A stretch of 64,000 nucleotides of DNA from Diogma glabrata (Eukaryota; Arthropoda; Insecta; Diptera; Cylindrotomidae): NCBI GenBank assembly GCA_963693315.1, contig OY856186.1:87376647-87440646 (forward strand), given 5' to 3'. The notes below the pieces were generated by a model. The model saw nothing but the letters and a program-made list of their open reading frames with translations. It was not told the origin of the DNA and searched no databases. Of the stretch, positions 9,772-19,689 are shown one piece after another. Within the stretch, counting starts at the first letter, position 1. Each line of letters begins with the position of its first letter. Both the position numbers and the translations under genes were made by a program.

Positions 9772-10626
9772 TGCTCCAAAGTTGTTGAATATATCGTTCT
9801 GAATGAGCAGAGATATTATTTCGGGTACCCAGTGAATTCCTTTAAGCCAATATTTGTTTAATTCCTGATTTGAAATATAGAATATCCATTTGGAACTACG
9901 CACCACTACTATTGTTGCTATTATTAATCAAAAACCTTGACATCTTTTTGATAATCCAGATTTGTATTATATATATCGAAAACAAAGAACATCTGGTGTC
10001 ACAGGATGAAACATTTTCATTAATGTTAACTTCTTATAAAATGGACAATTACAAGTCACAATTGGCCATAATAAATTTTTTTATTGTATTCTTATTAATG
10101 TTTACAACCATAACACAATAATAATTTCATTGTAAATTTGACTTATAATATTTTGTAATTGATGGACTTGTATTATTTCACATCACATTAATTAGCAATT
10201 AACTTAAAAAAAGCCCACATATATCTTAACACATTAATGAATCTAGTTTTATGTAATGTTTTCACAAACTCAATTGAACATTTTATTTTAAGATTCAAAA
10301 ACAGAATGACCTATTTCTAAAAACAAAATGTGTTTTTGTTGATTCTTTTTGACATCTTATCATGTCAAAATAGCTCGGGTAATACTAAAAAAAAATTCAA
10401 TAAAGATTAATAACGACATCTGTTTGTTAGAATTGGAAATAAAAATTTAGTACGTTCGTTGCTTTTTATGGTACAATTGAAATTTAACTAGCAGTTAAGT
10501 ATTAGAAAATTTTAAATTATTGTTAATGTGAAAATGAATGGAAACTAATGAAATACATCTTTATTGAATTGAAAACGAAGATGAATTTGGTTTTATTATT
10601 GTTTCGTGATTATTGCGATCGTTACA
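9772..10626 (-). repeat. 5' LTR of element 1
   Basis: Bases 9828-10626 are certain because they repeat 1-799. The left edge is inferred: at 9769-9773 the sequence reads CCA followed by TG, which in element orientation is LTR end CA directly followed by TGG of a primer-binding site (TGGTATTGCAACTGG). That gives an LTR of 855 bp with TG and CA ends. I could not match the primer site to a particular tRNA, so this boundary is a proposal. Confidence 0.7.
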
Positions 10627-10803
10627 TATGTAATAGAAATCATTAATTAAAAAATAATAATATAACTGTTTATGTAAAGATGTATAAAATATAAAGTAAA
10701 GTATATTCTCATATTGTACATGATATCATAAAATAATTAAACCAGTCGCATTTTGTGAGTTAAAGCTAATAGACTCTTGTTTTAATATTTATATCATAAT
10801 ACA
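10627..10803 (+). repeat. 5' LTR of element 2 (first bases displaced by element 1)
   Basis: It matches the 3' LTR from TATGTAATAG onward, through AATACA at 10803. The 3' LTR begins TGTAGTATG, so its first five bases lie on the far side of element 1. TATG (10627-10630) would be the 4-bp target duplication made by element 1. Confidence 0.88.
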
Positions 10804-10821
10804 TGGCGCTGAGAAAAAGTT
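10804..10821 (+). other. Primer-binding site of element 2
   Basis: TGGCGCTGAGAAAAAG starts directly after the LTR terminal CA. TGGCGC is the common start of tRNA-primed sites in gypsy elements. I did not assign the tRNA. Confidence 0.75.
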
Positions 10822-11030
10822 AAATATTAATTTGTTAGTTATTGTTATTTTGTGTTTCAAAATAAGTGGTTAAATTAAAAGCAAATAGTAAAATTAAATT
10901 TAAGTAAAGTTAGTCAAAATAAATCATATGTTGTGTGTAAATTATAAAGTTAACGTTTGGTGAGTGAAAATAATTTTAAGGTTACACATATAACGGATAT
11001 GCAGTTATATATGTTATACAAGATTCGTAA

Positions 11031-12701
11031 ATGTCCGTTATCAAGAAAAAAATAATTACAAAAACTGAAGATAAAAGACCGCGTGGAAGACCACCCAAAA
11101 TAGCTGTAGTTCGTCGTATAACATCAATGGATTTTGTAAAAAAAGTTGAGCCGCTAAGTCTTGATGGGAATTTAGCTGAAAACTGGAGAGTATTCAAACA
11201 AAATTTTGAAATTTTCGGTGAAGTGATTGAGATTGAGAAAACGTCTGAAGCGAGAAAAGTTGCGATATTTTTGAACGCGATTGGGACAGATGCGTTAAAT
11301 TTATTCAATTCATTTGACGTAAAGGGGGGCGAAGCGAAAAAATTTGATGTAGTGGTAAAGGCGTACGAAGACTATTGCACGCCAAAGAAAAATGAAGTAT
11401 ACGAGACCTTTGTTTTCAACAATAGAAACCAAGCCAATGGTGAACCTTTTGAAAATTACCTGCTGGACATTAAGAAATTGGTGAAAACATGTGGTTTTGA
11501 AACAACGATTATGGAAAACAGGATGCTGAGGGATAGAATTGTGTATGGTGTTACTGATAAAGCCTTGCAGAAGAAGTTGATTGAAACAGAAAATTTGGAT
11601 TTCCATAAAGCGGTTGAATATAGCAGAGCGGCTGAAATTGTGAAAGAGCAAGTGAAAGAGTTGCGTGGAAAATCTGAGTCAACGGTAACGGTTGATGTGG
11701 ATGTAGTTCATCAAGCAACATCAAGTGTACAGGGGAGTAATCAAAAAAAACTTAATTCTAATTTAAATCAAAATAATCATAATCCTACTAACAATTCAAA
11801 TGATAATTTAAATACTTACAATAGACCTAATAATTATAGAAGTACAAATTTAAATAAACATTTTTATTCTAGGTTTAATAGTAATGGTAATGGAAACTAC
11901 AGAAATAATTCAAGGTCATTCAATACTAATTGCCGATTTTGTAATAGAATTCACCCCTCGCGTAATTGTCCTGCTTTTGGTCGTGACTGTTCTAATTGTG
12001 GTGAAAAGAATCATTTTGCAGTCGTGTGCTCGAAGGGAAACAAGGTACGTGAAATACATTGTGCAAATGAAAATAGTTTTTATATTGATGCAATTTATAA
12101 TAATAATAATATGTGTAATAATGAAAGCGCGTGGTATGAGAAAATCCGAGTTCAAGACCAATTTATAAGTTTTAAGTTGGATACGGGGGCTGATGTTAAT
12201 GTGCTTCCTCTTTGTTTTATGAATAAACTTAAAAATGTTTCATTTGAAAGAAAAGCATTAAATATAGAAGCATATGGAGGTACAAAATTAAACACGTTAG
12301 GAATCGCTGAAGTAGTCTGTAGTGTTGATAATATAATTTCTGTTCAAAAATTTGTCATTGTAAATTCTGAGTCGACTCCAATTCTTGGGTTAACGGGTTG
12401 CATCCAATTAGATTTGGTGAAGCGGGTTCAAAGTTTAACGTTGAAGGATAAGGATAAATTTATTATAGAGAACAGCGATCTTTTTGAAGGGCTTGGATGT
12501 TTTGTAGAAGACTATAAAATAGAACTGAAACAAAACAATGTACCAATAATAAGTCCTGCGAGGCGAATACCTCACAGCATTGAAAAGTCGTTAAAACTGG
12601 AATTGGATAGATTAATGGACATGGGCATAATTGAAAAAGTAAATGAAGCTAATGAATGGGTATCTAACTTAGTGATAGTAGAAAAAAAAATGGAAAATTA
12701 A
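11031..12701 (+). CDS. gag-pol: Element 2 Gag-PR and N-terminal RT (frameshifted)
   Basis: A frame of 556 codons starts at the ATG after the leader. Residues 14-23 contain an AT-hook-like RPRGRPPK. Residues 35-215 form the helical Gag capsid region. A low-complexity Asn-rich stretch covers about 240-295. Two zinc knuckles follow at about 301-332 (C-X2-C-X3-H and C-X2-C-X4-H-X4-C). The protease motif LDTGAD is near residue 383. The start of RT (ARRIPHS, about 510) runs to a premature stop: at a run of nine A (12683-12691) one base too many breaks the frame, because removing it would continue into the conserved RT text that follows. Gag, protease and RT form one continuous reading frame in this design, with no gag stop. 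The broken run may be a real mutation or a homopolymer error in the assembly. Confidence 0.9.
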   Translation: MSVIKKKIITKTEDKRPRGRPPKIAVVRRITSMDFVKKVEPLSLDGNLAENWRVFKQNFEIFGEVIEIEKTSEARKVAIFLNAIGTDALNLFNSFDVKGGEAKKFDVVVKAYEDYCTPKKNEVYETFVFNNRNQANGEPFENYLLDIKKLVKTCGFETTIMENRMLRDRIVYGVTDKALQKKLIETENLDFHKAVEYSRAAEIVKEQVKELRGKSESTVTVDVDVVHQATSSVQGSNQKKLNSNLNQNNHNPTNNSNDNLNTYNRPNNYRSTNLNKHFYSRFNSNGNGNYRNNSRSFNTNCRFCNRIHPSRNCPAFGRDCSNCGEKNHFAVVCSKGNKVREIHCANENSFYIDAIYNNNNMCNNESAWYEKIRVQDQFISFKLDTGADVNVLPLCFMNKLKNVSFERKALNIEAYGGTKLNTLGIAEVVCSVDNIISVQKFVIVNSESTPILGLTGCIQLDLVKRVQSLTLKDKDKFIIENSDLFEGLGCFVEDYKIELKQNNVPIISPARRIPHSIEKSLKLELDRLMDMGIIEKVNEANEWVSNLVIVEKKMEN

Positions 12702-12858
12702 GACTCTGTTTAGATCCAAAGGCATTGAACAATTCAATCAAAGAAGAAACTTATATGATTCCGAGTTTTGAAGATATAGTGGCAAAATTGGCTAATAAAA
12801 AATGTTTCTCTGTTTTCGATCTGAAAGATGGTTATTGGCAGATAGGTCTAGATAAAAA
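12702..12858 (+). pseudogene. Element 2 RT palm segment, out of frame and partly deleted
   Basis: After the A-run shift the plus strand still encodes RT text (a CLDPKALN motif, then FDLKDGYWQI at about 12818-12845). This stops abruptly after LDKN and joins RMPFG. The roughly 20-25 residues normally between them are missing, and the frame shifts again. The copy therefore lost part of its RT palm. Confidence 0.8.
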
Positions 12859-14916
12859 TTGCGTATGCCTTTTGGCATTAAAATAGCCCCTGAGATATTT
12901 CAGAAATATAACGAATTAAATTTTTCGGGCATTGATGGGCTTCTTGTATACATGGATGATCTCCTAATTGCAGCCTCTACCAAAGAGGAACATGACACAA
13001 TTTTAGAAAAGGTGGCACAACGGGCTAGGGAACGTAATATCAAATTTAACAAAGAAAAGTTTCAATTTCGTGTAACGGAAGTTAAATATGTTGGTCATAT
13101 TCTGTCCGAAGACGGAGTAAAATGTGATCCAGATAGAATGAAAGCAATAGAAGAAATTGGAATACCAAAGAACAAGACCGATTTACAAAAGTTATTAGGA
13201 ATGGTAAATTATGTGAGAAATTTCGTGCCACAGTTAGCAAGTGTTTCAAACCCGTTGAGGGAATTATTAAAAAAAAATATAGAATATATATGGTTAGAGC
13301 ACCACACTAAATGTCTAGATGATATCAAAAAATTAATAGTTCAGTCACCAACATTAAGAATTTTTGATCCGGTAAAATCGATAACATTACAGACAGATGC
13401 GTCAAAAGATGGTTTAGGTGTTTGTTTTATGCAGGAAGGTAGACCAGTTTTTTTTGCGTCTAGAAGTCTGACTGAAACTGAGCAAAGATATGCCCAAATA
13501 GAGAAGGAGTTCCTTGCCGTAGTTTTTGCTTGTAAAAAGTATCATAGGCTCATTTATGGTAAAAGTGTTGAGATTCAAACTGACCATAAGCCACTATTAG
13601 GAATAATGGGAAAAGACATACAAAAAATCTCCAACGGTCGATTACAGCGAATGAAAATAAGGTTGTTTAAATATAAATTAAACTTTAAATTTGTCCCTGG
13701 TAAGGATTTGCATGTGGCTGACGTATTGTCCCGATATTACCGGTTAGATGAAGAAAATAATGAAATTGAAGGCATTGATGAAGTCGTACATTCCATAAAT
13801 GTTAGTGATGAGAAAAAGAAAAAATTTCAGTTAGAAACTGAAAATGACATTGTATTAAAAGAATTGAAAAATATTTTATTAGATGGGTGGCCGATTAACA
13901 AGAAAAGTTTAAAAGATGAGGTAAAATTTTTTTGGCAATATAAAAATGATTTATTTATTGATGACGGAATAATATTTTTGGATGATCGCATTATTGTACC
14001 AATTAAGTTAAGAGATGAGATGCTACGAAAACTCCATTATCCCCATTTAGGAATAGAAAAGACTAGAAGTAGAGCAAAAGCATCAATGTTTTGGCCAGGA
14101 ATGAATGATTCTATCGAAAAATTAGTTTCAAGCTGTGAAATATGTCAAAAATTTAGAAATAGGAATATAAAAAATCCTCTGTGGTCACATGAGGTTCCAG
14201 AGTTTCCGTTTCAAAAAATAGGTATCATGGAGTACGCAAAACGAAATTATTTAGTTGTTGATGATTATTACTCCAAATTTTTGGAAATTATTCCACTAAA
14301 AACGAAGACTGCTAGCGAAATAATCAAATGTTTGAAAACTTTATTTTCTTGTCATGGAATTCCTCGTACGATTATTGCAGATAATATGCCTTTCGGGTCA
14401 TATTGTTTTAAGAAGTTTGGGGCTGAATTTGACATAAATGTTATAACCACTAGTCCACGTTATCCACGCTCAAATGGTTTTGCGGAAAGAGCCGTTCAGA
14501 CGGCGAAGAGTTTATTAAAAAAATGTGATGAGAATAAATCTGAACTGTGGGTGGCGCTTTTAGAATATCGCAACACCCCCTTAAAAGATATCGAAGTTGC
14601 TCCATCGGAATTGTTAATGAACAGAAAAACTAGGAGTATTGTTCCAATAAAAAGTAGTCAGTTTAAAAGTAATTCTTTTCCTAGTTTTAAAATAAATTTT
14701 GAGGTAAGAAATAATTATTATGCGAAATTTTATAATCGAAACTCCGCACCAGAGACAGAATTTTCTATTAATGATGATGTTTGGTATCATAACTCCAAGT
14801 TCTGGGAACGGGCCAAAATTATTGAAAAACATAGTACCCCGAGATCTTATTGGATTGAACTTAGTGATGGAACCGTACTACGTCGCAATTTAAGTGTTTT
14901 GAGACCGTGTAATTAA
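12859..14916 (+). pseudogene. pol: Element 2 RT (C-terminal part), RNase H and integrase
   Basis: This frame of 685 codons is open but severed from its start. RT motif RMPFGIKIAPE is at the N-terminus, then catalytic YMDD at about residues 31-34. RNase H shows TDAS near 178. The integrase zinc site (H-X3-H, then C-X2-C) is at about 392-430. The catalytic triad is D near 469, D near 507 and E near 543, the last two about 36 apart. A GPY/F-like tail ends the protein and no chromodomain is seen. Apart from the missing RT palm segment the enzyme domains look intact, so the damage is probably recent. Confidence 0.88.
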
Positions 14917-15378
14917 GATGAATAAAACCTTTTATTTAAGTATTATATAATTTGCACAATCAAGTTCATGATCAATGTTTTCTTTTGGGTTAAAAGTAAT
15001 TAGTAAAGTTTTTGTAATCAAGAAGAAAAATAATTAGTGGATGACGTTGAATATGTTTTGTTTTTGTATTTTTCTTCTTTCGTAGAAGGGAATGAAATGA
15101 GAAATAAGGAATGCATTGTTCTGTTTGTGAATCGATATTTGTAAATCAATATAGTGTACGTAGTATTAGCATTTGTTTTGTATAAATTAATAATTATATT
15201 TAAAAAGAAAAACTAAGTTAATTTCAACCAAATAAAAAAAAACTATATATTTTTATTTTTATATTTTTAATGAAACAATTAAATAAAAGTTACATAACAA
15301 AAATGGTAATAACTAATAATGACTTTCAAGAATTAAAATTAAGAATATAGAAAGATTTAAATAAGATATTTATTGTTT

Positions 15379-15388
15379 AAAGGGGAGA
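15379..15388 (+). other. Polypurine tract of element 2
   Basis: AAAGGGGAGA directly precedes the 3' LTR start (TGTAGTATG), the standard plus-strand priming site. Confidence 0.85.
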
Positions 15389-15570
15389 TGTAGTATGTAA
15401 TAGAAATCATTAATTAAAAAATAATAATATAACTGTTTATGTAAAGATGTATAAAATATAAAGTAAAGTATATTCTCATATTGTACATGATATCATAAAA
15501 TAATTAAACCAGTCGCATTTTGTGAGTTAAAGCTAATAGACTCTTGTTTTAATATTTATATCATAATACA
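15389..15570 (+). repeat. 3' LTR of element 2
   Basis: It begins TGTAGTATG after the PPT and ends AATACA. From 15394 it matches 10627-10803 without a difference that I can see. The outer flank begins TAAGTAATAAC; the matching duplication on the other side lies outside the window. Confidence 0.9.
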
Positions 15571-16130
15571 TAAGTAATAACATTATGAAGCCTATCCAAA
15601 AAAAAATTTCAAAATTTTCAAAATTGCGTTGTTGGGAAGATATTGGGTTGTGCCAAGTTAAATGGTTCACCCTGTGTATATTACCTAACACTTTTAATAA
15701 AAAGAAAAATTTGATTTTTAGTTAAATATTTCAATTCATTTTGACACAGAATAATGCAAAGCCTACCACAATTTGTAAACTATTTGCATTTAATTTATAA
15801 TTAGTAGTTCATTTTTTCAAGTAATTATACGCGTTTGGGCATTAAAACAAAGTCGTAGAAAAAGTATATAACAAAACTCGAGCTGCAAACCATTTTTCAT
15901 GCTCGTGAAGGTACTGCACTCGCCGCTACGCGTCTACGCGTCTCGTGCGCAATATTTTCGTTCGCATGTAAAATGCTATTTACAGCTCTAGGTATGTAAT
16001 ATACTGTTCTCAGCTACTAGGAGTGTTTGAAAGTTGAAAATTTTACCAATTGTATTTCTTTTAATGACAAATTCAAAAAAAAATACTACTTTAGTGTTAA
16101 ACCTTTATTTATATTTAAAAAATAATTATA
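15571..16130. other. AT-rich intergenic stretch, no gene seen
   Basis: There are no coding motifs and no clear repeats. A short GC-richer patch (15900-15960, with CTCGCCGCTACGCG) stands out but I cannot name it. Confidence 0.5.
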
Positions 16131-16333
16131 GGGTCATTCCATGGAAACATAAACCTCAATAGTTGCAATGAATTTTATGTTGTGTAGAAAAATTAATCTA
16201 ATTGGAAACTTGCCCGTCATTATTGATACCAAAGATAGGAAATAAACAAATAAATTGTTTAAAAGATGGAAAAAAATAAATAAGTAATAAAATTATTGTT
16301 AGAAATGCATTATTTTCTTATGTGTTTTTTTCT

Positions 16334-16361
16334 GTTACGTTGGTCACGTTACGTTGGTCAC
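16334..16361 (+). repeat. Tandem GTTACGTTGGTCAC motif
   Basis: This 14-base motif occurs twice head to tail here, again at 18078-18091, and in a variant form (GTTACGTATGTCAC) near 18259. It brackets the satellite block and could be a subterminal repeat of the surrounding element. Confidence 0.7.
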
Positions 16362-16744
16362 ACAATTTTTTTTAAAGGGAACCTCTACTGTATGTAGCAT
16401 TTGTAAAAAACATATGCTTATTTAAAAAGTCCAAGCGGCACGTATATCCGCTAGAAATAGGTAGATTTCGAGATCAGACAGTTTTGTGTGCCAGTAGAAT
16501 CTGATGTATCAGATGAGTTTAAACAAAACAAACTAATTTCAAACAGATATCGAACAAATTTTAAAAAGAAAATTAGCTACCTACAAGCAAAATTATATCT
16601 ATCCAATTTTGCAACAAACAAATATCAAATCTACCACAGAACATGTGTGTGACAATTTATGACACAAACCTACTCTATATCATATGTCGTGCAATTACTG
16701 CAAAATATCAAAATAGTTTATTTCTAAGAAAAAAAATTAATTTC

Positions 16745-17805
16745 TTCTATTCAAATCTTTTATTTTTTTGACTGTTATAAGGTTGACATTGACTGTTATA
16801 AGGTTTTTGGAAATTGTAGTTGGGGATTGTTGCAAACTGTTTTGTTGAAGCCAACAAGTCAAAAGCCTCTAACTGCAGAGGTTTATATTTATAAGAAACG
16901 GATTTAAATGTTTCCACAGATTCTAAATTTATGAAGATTTTAAAAATATTAGTATCCAAACGGCCGTTATAACGGATTAAAAAAACCACTTTTTTTTCTA
17001 GTATAAAGCCTATAGTTCCTTAACCATGTGTCAGATTTTTCTGATTTACGAACTTGTCCAAGATATTAATAAAACACACATTTTTAAGAAAGGTTTTTTG
17101 ATCTGGCTCCACAAATGCAACCGTGAGAGCGCCGGTTGATTCAAACGCATTTTGTGTTTTACAAGCTTTTTTGTTGGAGCCGCTCACTCAGAAACCTCCA
17201 ACTGCAGAGGTCGTTTTTTTGAAACAAACTAATTAAAAAGGTTTCAAAGATTCTAAATTTATGAAGTTTTTAAAAATATTAGAATCCAAACGGCCGTTAT
17301 AACGGATCTAAAAAACAGAGTTTTTTTCTAGTATAAAGCCTCTAGTTTCTTAACCATGTGTTGGATTGGGCTGATTTACGAACTTGTCCAAGATATTAAT
17401 AAAACGCACATTTATAGAAAAGGTTTGTTGATCTGGCCTTATAAATGCGACCGTGAGAGTGCCGGTTGTTTCAAAAAAAAATTTTTTTTTGCAAACTTTT
17501 TTGTTGGAGCCGCTCACTCAGGAACCTCTAACTGCAGAGGTCTAGTTTTAAAACAAATTGATAAAAAAGATTCCAAAGATTCTAAATTTGTTAAATTTTT
17601 TGAAATATTAGTATCCAAACGGCCGTTATAACGGTTTAAAAAAATCAATTTTTTTCAGAAAAAAGCTTCTAGTTTCTTAACCACGTGTCGGATTTTGCTG
17701 ATTCACGAACTTATCCAAGATATTATTAAAACACACAAGTACAGAAAATTTTTTTGATCTACCTCAACAAATGCGACCGTGAGAGTGCCGGTCGTTTTCG
17801 TTATA
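16745..17805. repeat. ~328-bp tandem satellite with palindromic core
   Basis: Three-plus degenerate units repeat with a period near 328 bases: the anchor TAACCATGTG or TAACCACGTG falls at 17021, 17351 and 17678. Each unit keeps AACGGCCGTTATAACGG, which contains two overlapping palindromes, and a CTGCAGAGG block. The first and last units are partial. Short frames inside are not conserved between units and look non-coding. Confidence 0.85.
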
Positions 17806-17815
17806 TCTCATATCG

Positions 17816-17843
17816 TTTATATATATATATATATATATATATA
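17816..17843. repeat. (TA)n microsatellite
   Basis: Uninterrupted alternating T and A, followed by a long T run. Confidence 0.95.
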
Positions 17844-18299
17844 AATTTTTTTTTTTTTTTGTTTTTTTGTCTCCGCTTATCATATATAGTCGTTTGGCAC
17901 AAAAATTTTTCCGAAATTCCGAGATGAAGCCCATTGCAATAGGTAGATTTTTATATGAAATCTACCTAAAACAAATAACCTGTGCTTTAAAAAAAACTAA
18001 ATTTGAATTTATTGAAGGCATACTTTCAGAGAAACTGCTTTGAAAGTATGAGTATGTTTTACTGTGGTACTTTTTTTGTTACGTTGGTCACAGCACTGAA
18101 TTTTGTTATTATTACTTAATATATATTTAATTTGCTGCTTTTTTTTATTGATAGTATATTTCCTACCTGCATAATAGCATAAAATAACATAAATTTCATA
18201 AAATAACAATGTTTTTTATGAATAATAGGCAAAAGTATGAGTTGAAAAGGGTAAAAATGTTACGTATGTCACAATGGCCCTATATTGAGATAGTTCAAT

Positions 18300-18610
18300 G
18301 CCGAGTGAGAATTTTCAAATTCAAATTCTGTAAAAGTATATCTTCAAATCTTGACAAAATATTTTATTAAATACTTCATATACTATGTTCTTTAAAATAA
18401 CAATGAAAACGAAATGGTTGTAGTTATGATTTTTGACTAAAAAAACTTTCATAGTCAAACCTGTGAATATTTTTTGCACAGGAATAATATTGTAAATTTT
18501 AAAGAGACTGCTGTACTAAAGTAGCCAAATAAATTCATTTTTGTACATGTTTTTAAACTGGTAAAATATAGTAATAAAAAAAATTAGTACCACTTTAATC
18601 CTACATTTTC
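18300..18610 (+). repeat. Inverted repeat C, left copy
   Basis: This segment matches the reverse complement of about 22135-23120 at an estimated 85 percent by eye (for example ACTTCATATACTATGTTC and GCACAGGAATAATATTG). It lacks repeat A, which splits the right copy, and so shows the empty site. Confidence 0.75.
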
Positions 18611-18626
18611 TTGAATTCATATTAAG

Positions 18627-18823
18627 ACTGCGTTCCAATTGATGCTAAATTGTACTAAACGTGCCAAATCAATTTAATCAACTTTTTATTTGACTAAATC
18701 AATATTTTGTTTCTAATTGTAATATCGGACAACATAATCACATAAATTAAAATTAAAATTGGACGATTTTGTTCAAATTTAGCAGTTTAGTACAATTTAG
18801 CAGATACATAATTGGAACCCAGT
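18627..18823. mobile_element. MITE, about 197 bp
   Basis: The ends ACTGCGTTCCAATT and AATTGGAACCCAGT form terminal inverted repeats. An internal pair (CTAAATTGTACTAAAC and GTTTAGTACAATTTAG) extends the palindrome. The flanks TTAAG and GTAAG suggest a short duplication (TAAG or AAG). Confidence 0.7.
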
Positions 18824-19689
18824 GTAAGAACAAATAAATTAGTGATTTTAATAATTTATAAGTCTATTTTTTAGTGGCTTAGCTTATGAGTATTGCGGTT
18901 ACAACATAATACAATAATTCTTACAACGACTTTATAGAGAAAATCTTGAAAAAATTTGTTAAGCTTTTTTCAAGTTTTTTGACGAGAAATAGTATTTATG
19001 CCCAAATGCTTTAGTGACCGGGGCTTTCACGATAATTATGATGTGTCAAACACATCATCTTTCCCTTGTGGCCAATAAAAGAAAGCAGCTGGTCCATTTA
19101 TGGATGGAGGAATCTTATTCCAACAAATCATCGTCGTCATATACTGCACATAATGAGCACTGACTATTGAAGTTTTTTGGTCATATATGTTGAAGATAAC
19201 TATCAGATGATATTCGCCGAGCTGCAATGCTTTTGGTGTTAACAGAAACAAGATTTTGAAAACATTCAAGAGTTTCAGAAACAATATGAACATCTTTAAA
19301 GCGCTGCCAGCTGTGTCAAATCTATCTCAATCTTCTCCAAAAAGTATAGAAGTTGTTTTTGATTGATGAGTTGCAAAATTCAAAGAACTCAGCTGCATTG
19401 GTGATTGATCTGTAATTTTCTTTAAAGTTTTCATGATATTGGGGTTCAAATGGACGTCACGGGTTCTGTTAAAAGTTCATCCTCGTTATTCAAAAACCTG
19501 GCATAATTTAATTTATTTGTAGTAAAAATCATTTGGGGTTTTGTTAACTTAGAGTCTATAAATTTATTACCAAATTACGATGCAACTTATTTTTGTTTAT
19601 TCAAAGTTAGGCATGTTTAGGGTTGATTATAATAAAATATAAATTAATGTCTATGAATATCCGAAGACACCATGCCAACTAGGGATTAG
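18824..19689. other. AT-rich stretch, no gene recognised
   Basis: A minus-strand frame at 19036-19293 has no recognisable motif. A short perfect repeat GATGTGTCAAACACATC (near 19041) is a small palindrome. Nothing else stands out. Confidence 0.45.

Larger units (their letters stand above)
1..10626 (-). mobile_element. Ty3/gypsy LTR retrotransposon, element 1 (nearly complete)
   Basis: Read on the minus strand the order is 5' LTR (right), long leader, gag, pol (PR-RT-RNase H-IN), 3' LTR (left, cut by the window start). RNase H before integrase with D,D35E defines Ty3/gypsy. The RT and integrase style and the long LTR resemble Osvaldo-type elements, but I cannot fix the clade. The two LTR copies keep the same spacing (offset 9827) over 799 bp and look identical by eye, so insertion is recent. 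Gag and pol have no internal stops. The right boundary is followed by TATG and then by the body of the LTR of element 2, which points to insertion into that LTR. Confidence 0.9.
10627..15570 (+). mobile_element. Ty3/gypsy (mag-like) retrotransposon, element 2
   Basis: Two short LTRs (175 bp shared, no difference seen) flank a PBS, gag-pol and a PPT. The wording of the integrase core (ADNMPFGS) and the polypurine end AAAGGGGAGATG are typical of the mag-like branch. The first few bases of its 5' LTR are not in the window because element 1 lies there. Identical LTRs mean a recent insertion, but pol carries a one-base frameshift and an internal deletion, so this copy cannot make its own RT. Confidence 0.92.
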
